Source of the DNA: Beroe forskalii
Lineage: Eukaryota; Ctenophora; Nuda; Beroida; Beroidae
Assembly: GCA_011033025.1 (NCBI GenBank)
Contig: WFMF01000015.1
Location: forward strand, 1-64,000
Direction: 5' to 3'
DNA: 64,000 nt
Shown here one piece after another: positions 59,760 through 64,000 of the stretch (positions are counted from its first letter, which is position 1; each line of letters begins with the position of its first letter). A program made the position numbers and the translations under genes. The notes under the pieces were generated by a model. That model had not been told where the DNA came from and did not search any database. It saw only the letters and a list, made by a program, of their open reading frames with translations.

Positions 59760-62700
59760 CTGATGGGGATTAGAATGTGAAAGCGTTGGAAGTGGTAAAA
59801 AGACTTGGATTGGAGTAAGTTTCATCATACTCCATAGGGTATGATTCACACTACTGTTAAAGATTACAGTGTGTAATCTTAAAATATTGCTATTTTCACG
59901 TGTTATGTCTCAATAGTTCATTCAGTACGAAACCCCTCAGTTTCATCATATAAACGTAATCTCAAGACTAGACATTATCTTAGCTTCAGAATTCAGCTCA
60001 ATTTTGGATAAAATCTCAAGATTCTAGCAGAAAGTCCTTGACGTTGAGTTGAAATATGAGCTTTTTGAAATCGGGGATTGAGTTCTGCAACGTCATGCGA
60101 TGTGTATAATACGCGTGTACAATGTACACTGGGGGGCCATATAAGATGCTAATGTTGAGGGGTCACGGACCATCCAATCACGCTCAGATTGTGTATTGAG
60201 TGGGACAGCTATATAAAGCTGGTCTCGGGGGTTTAATCTGCCCATTCAATCTGAAGCAGATATAGTTTACCTATTTAGGTATTGGTTTAATGTCAAGGCT
60301 AAGGCCGAGGTTTCGAGGATTAATTATCATTGAGTCATTGTTAATCAGGAATCAGAAGTCAAACAACAATAATCATTTAAAGCTTCAATAATAATGTTTA
60401 AAAGCAAGTTCAATCTCAATTTTTCCAACATATATGTCGCTAAAACCACATATATATTAACATATATTATATATCATATATATATAACAGAATTTTGGGA
60501 AATATCAAAATTGGAAATATACTTCATAAATGTAATCTACAGTAAGTGAGATTCTACCGGGCTCGGATCATGCAATTTACTCAATATAATAGCGTTCATA
60601 TAATGCTAATATAATCATGACTAAAGGTGACATACAGCACTATGTTTAATTAATGTGACATAAGTCTTCCCACAGCACGTCATGGCACGCCCAATCAGCG
60701 AACAGATTCACAGGAATGAGGAGTAACCCTGAGCTCTGATTGGCCACGGAACGTGTTCTGGGCAACAGTTCACCATGTGTCACATTCAAGATAATATCAT
60801 CATCATATTAACAGCCTCTCTAGTGCACTACAATTACTATATTAAAACCTGATGCAGTCTACCGTAAGATATCGTTATTCACTGCCATATTGCGCACAGT
60901 GATAAGAATCAAAAGATATAATGTTCGTATTTTCATCTGATTGCAGATATTAGATAAGGGCTGAGGAAAATTGATAATATTTGGATTTGAGCAGAAATTA
61001 TAAGAAGTTAGATATCCTAATTTAAGAGGATAATTTTGATAAGGTTAATCATATTTTTGATATACAATATACATATTCAGATAAGGTTTTAATCAACGGA
61101 TTGCATTATTGTTGTATTGACAAGCTTAAACTCGATACTATTATTGATATTGCAATAAAAAGTTCATATCGTAAGAATTAATTTTCTCACATTGTTGAAT
61201 CTGTAATAAATGTAGCAATGATAAAATCTATGATAATATTCGAATCAGTATATAGTGCGTTGAATATAACGTAATTATATTATCATATATTTCGAAATTT
61301 AAGAGCGTATTCATAATAATTTAAATTAACCAGGATTAATCAATATAATAATATCATTACTATATCGATACCATATACGGGAGTAACAGTGATTCGGAAT
61401 TCTAAATTCAACAAAACGCAATGAATTGCAATACATGGGCAGAAATAAGATGTGTAAATATATCTTAAATTTCAAATACATTGAGTTGCTTCAGGTGGAT
61501 GTGCCTGGTTACATTCACGACTTCTCAGGGGAGCCAATCAAAGCTCTTTTTGGTGGGGAGGGGGGTAAGGCGGGGGGATGATTGGTTGGCAGAAAATCAC
61601 TAGGTCTTTTTTAGATGATCAACTGTATTCAGTGAATACCGAGAACAAAAGGAGCAACATTGCCGGACATTGTCGATTCAAAGGATCAGGAGAACTAAAG
61701 ATTATGAATTTGCTTCTAAAGTAGTAACTTAAAATCTCGGATTGAGGCTCAGAAGTCAGAATGCTACCAGTGGCATTGTATAACAACACTATATCAATTA
61801 CTATCGTAATCATAAATTACTTAAAGAGTATTATTATTATATGGGAGAAGAGCAGTAATCGTAATACAAATCGTGTTCAATAATCTTGAAGCAAGAAAAT
61901 CGGTTAAATACTATGAAATACTACCGTAATCAGTAATGTATATCCTTATACACACAGAAAGTAGACTGAACTAGGACCAGAAGACTTGATAAGGTTCAAG
62001 TTTCATCGGTCAGAATCCAGATATTTTCTGTGTGTAAGATATCTATACTTACCCATCGAATACGCCTGATTGACCATCGATTTTCATTTAAATCGAATTT
62101 TTGACTAAGCCCTAAGGAGAAAACAGAATACTTTGACAATTGACAGTAAACGTGTACAAACTGATAGAGCAAACATACAACTTATTAAATTCTTCATGTG
62201 AAAGAATATTCAGGAATATTCTCATTACTTCCCACTGGTACATTATTTAAATATTCACGCTCTCTGACTGAATGCAAGACACCATCAGTCTTAATGATGG
62301 TGTGTTGCAACGTGTTAGGAGATTCTCTTCACGTCTCACGAGATTACTCTTGGCAACACTCCAACAGAAGGAGCAGGAGTCAGGAGTAGTGTCAGACTGC
62401 ATAGAAACAATAGGCGGTAAAGTGTGACAGAATTATCATAGCTTAACACGCTGACTTGATACTTTTAAGACGCCTACTTGGTGGAAGCAACACTCCCATT
62501 GTAATACACACGGCAACTTAGATTGGGTTACAATGCATAGGAACAGCTCTTATTACAGATTTGGCATAATTCCATGTACATGCAGTATCATTACAGTGAT
62601 GATATCAGCTGAATTCGTCTCACAAGGCAGTAACACTCCCGAGTTGTACTGTGTATTTTTATGTCATGTGTATCACTGATATGTTCATGAAAATGGACAC

Positions 62701-62870
62701 TTGCACAATGCACGTCGGTACTACTTGTTGCGTGAATTTTATGGTTTTTGTTCATACTTCATACACACTAGGGGGGGGGGCAGTAATCACAGCATCTGAC
62801 CATTGACCAGTAATGAAAAATGTATAGTAACTAACGTACCTGTTCCAAAATACCTGCCAATGCAATCTGA
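59760..62870. other. AT-rich intergenic region upstream of PSMD2
   Basis: No gene supported. A rightward CCAATCA (60174) and TATATAAAG (60211) resemble a promoter without a following ORF. CCAATCAGC (60691) and TGATTGGCC (about 60738) form an inverted pair. 60440-60490 and 61020-61400 are very AT-rich. Confidence 0.45.
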
Positions 62871-62877
62871 TCCCCTT

Positions 62878-62985
62878 TATAATAATAATAATAATAAAAT
62901 ATGGATGCTTATACACAGTACTGATGAGATAAAATAAGTAAATTACTTTAACCCTATGCACAACTGTGTGGAATACTTCTGGCAG
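62878..62985 (-). mobile_element. LINE 3'-end fragment, second copy
   Basis: (AAT)n, then ATATGGATGCTTA, and TAACCCTATGCACAACTGTG align to the 3' end of the 11566-12320 LINE (ACTATGGTGGCTTA and TAACCCTTTATGCACAGCTG). Only the last 100 bp is present, as expected for severe 5' truncation. Confidence 0.65.
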
Positions 62986-63362
62986 TAACTTGTACTTGTA
63001 ACTTGTACTTGTCAAACACCGCTACACTCAATTCATGTCACACAGAAAACTTTCACAACATTGAGTTGGTGTAATACACATTGTAAACATTGAAGTCAGA
63101 GCACTTGAGAACAGAGAAAATTTAAGATTTACATGGCTCACCGACGGTTCGACATCAGTTTTATTGATAGGGAACATATCTACTAGTTAACTATATCAAA
63201 GTGACCCAAATAACATAATCATTGGGAGCCTTTGTTTTGTGTATCACAGCGGCCGACGGTATACGTGACCCAAACATCATCAGTCGAGGAGTGAATTGCT
63301 ATGTCCAATCAAAGCTTATAAGGAATAAAAACCCATTTTTAGGAGCGCAAAAGAACACATTG

Positions 63363-63405
63363 TCACGTCATGAACATGCCACTTTGTGCTATGATAACTA
63401 CGTCA
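63363..63405. repeat. paired TGACGTCA element (35-bp pitch), diverged
   Basis: TCACGTCATGAAC at 63363 and GATAACTACGTCATC with the 8-mer at 63398; followed by CTGGCTATT as in the 46501 copy. Confidence 0.55.
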
Positions 63406-64000
63406 TCTCAACTGGCTATTCATTACAAACCAAGTGCAGCATTATACACCAATACACAATACCCCCATTCATGATTATCATATGCATTGCACAACTCTTC
63501 CAGACTTTAGGAAATATATTCAATTCTGTTGCTCTGATCATGCACCAGGCAAAAAGGGGCAAATAATTTATGCATCTAGATCGATCATGTACGAGGTAGC
63601 CCAGGGTGAAATGTAAATCGTGACATAATTTCATTAGCAAGAACATTTGACCAAGCTAACGGATAAATAATTAATTAAGTTTCGGACAGAGTAAATTATA
63701 ATTTAAATCAAATATAATTCGGAAGATTTTTAACGGTTTTGAGAGCATATTATAATTATAAGAGTATAAGGCACATCCCAGGCCACAAAAAGTCACCTTT
63801 TTCAACCGCAGAATCGCAAGTCTCAACTCGCATTCAAACAACACACAGTGCTGAGTAAAGTGCTTCGAGTCAAAATTGGAATGTCCATTCAATTTAATGC
63901 GTAGTTACATCAATCTTAAAGCAAATTTTATGCTAAGCCTTACCGACGAGTATTTTAATTCAGTACCAATCATAGCCCATAGGCGATTTCAATCTAAATT
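63406..64000. other. intergenic, no gene seen
   Basis: AT-rich; open frames are short and without motif. Confidence 0.45.

Noticed and set aside
60174..60219. CCAAT box plus TATATAAAG pointing right
   Set aside because: Good spacing, but no exon follows within 2 kb and PSMD2 runs the other way.

Overview
This is nuclear DNA from an animal. Genes are split by GT..AG introns, intergenic and intronic DNA is AT-rich and full of repeats, and the products are metazoan: a 26S proteasome subunit, an LDLa-containing seven-helix receptor, a PAN/Apple-like membrane protein and PLAT-like secreted modules. The low gene density, long introns and many small inverted-repeat elements suggest a marine invertebrate. 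I cannot name the phylum from sequence alone.

Layout. 1-2230 looks like poor-consensus sequence at a contig end. 2.3-16 kb is repeat-rich and holds no gene I can support, but it contains a 548-bp inverted-repeat element with its empty site preserved nearby, a 104-nt segment that folds as a compact three-way junction, and a 5'-truncated CR1/L2-like LINE. 16174-17529 (+) is an intact coiled-coil ORF. 20-22.4 kb is a nest of mobile-element remains. 24365-25929 (-) encodes a secreted protein with four PLAT-like modules. 28801-30825 (+) is a two-exon type I membrane protein. 32619-59750 (-) is the complete 18-exon gene for proteasome subunit PSMD2/RPN1, whose 6.6-kb intron 5 carries a whole LDLa-GPCR gene (51346-54626) on the opposite strand. 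59.8-64 kb is AT-rich intergenic DNA with one more LINE 3' end.

Two themes cut across the window. First, several unrelated elements (0.5-1 kb, long terminal inverted repeats) all end at TA or TTAA; three lie in PSMD2 introns and one abuts a splice acceptor. Second, a small element of about 70-80 bp, recognised by two TGACGTCA-like palindromes exactly 35 bp apart, occurs at least ten times, with variants at other spacings.

Four protein-coding frames are broken by single-base length changes (PSMD2 exons 2 and 4, the PLAT gene, the GPCR tail), three of them in homopolymers. With the noisy first 2.2 kb this points to residual consensus errors rather than pseudogenes, because everything around each break is intact and conserved.
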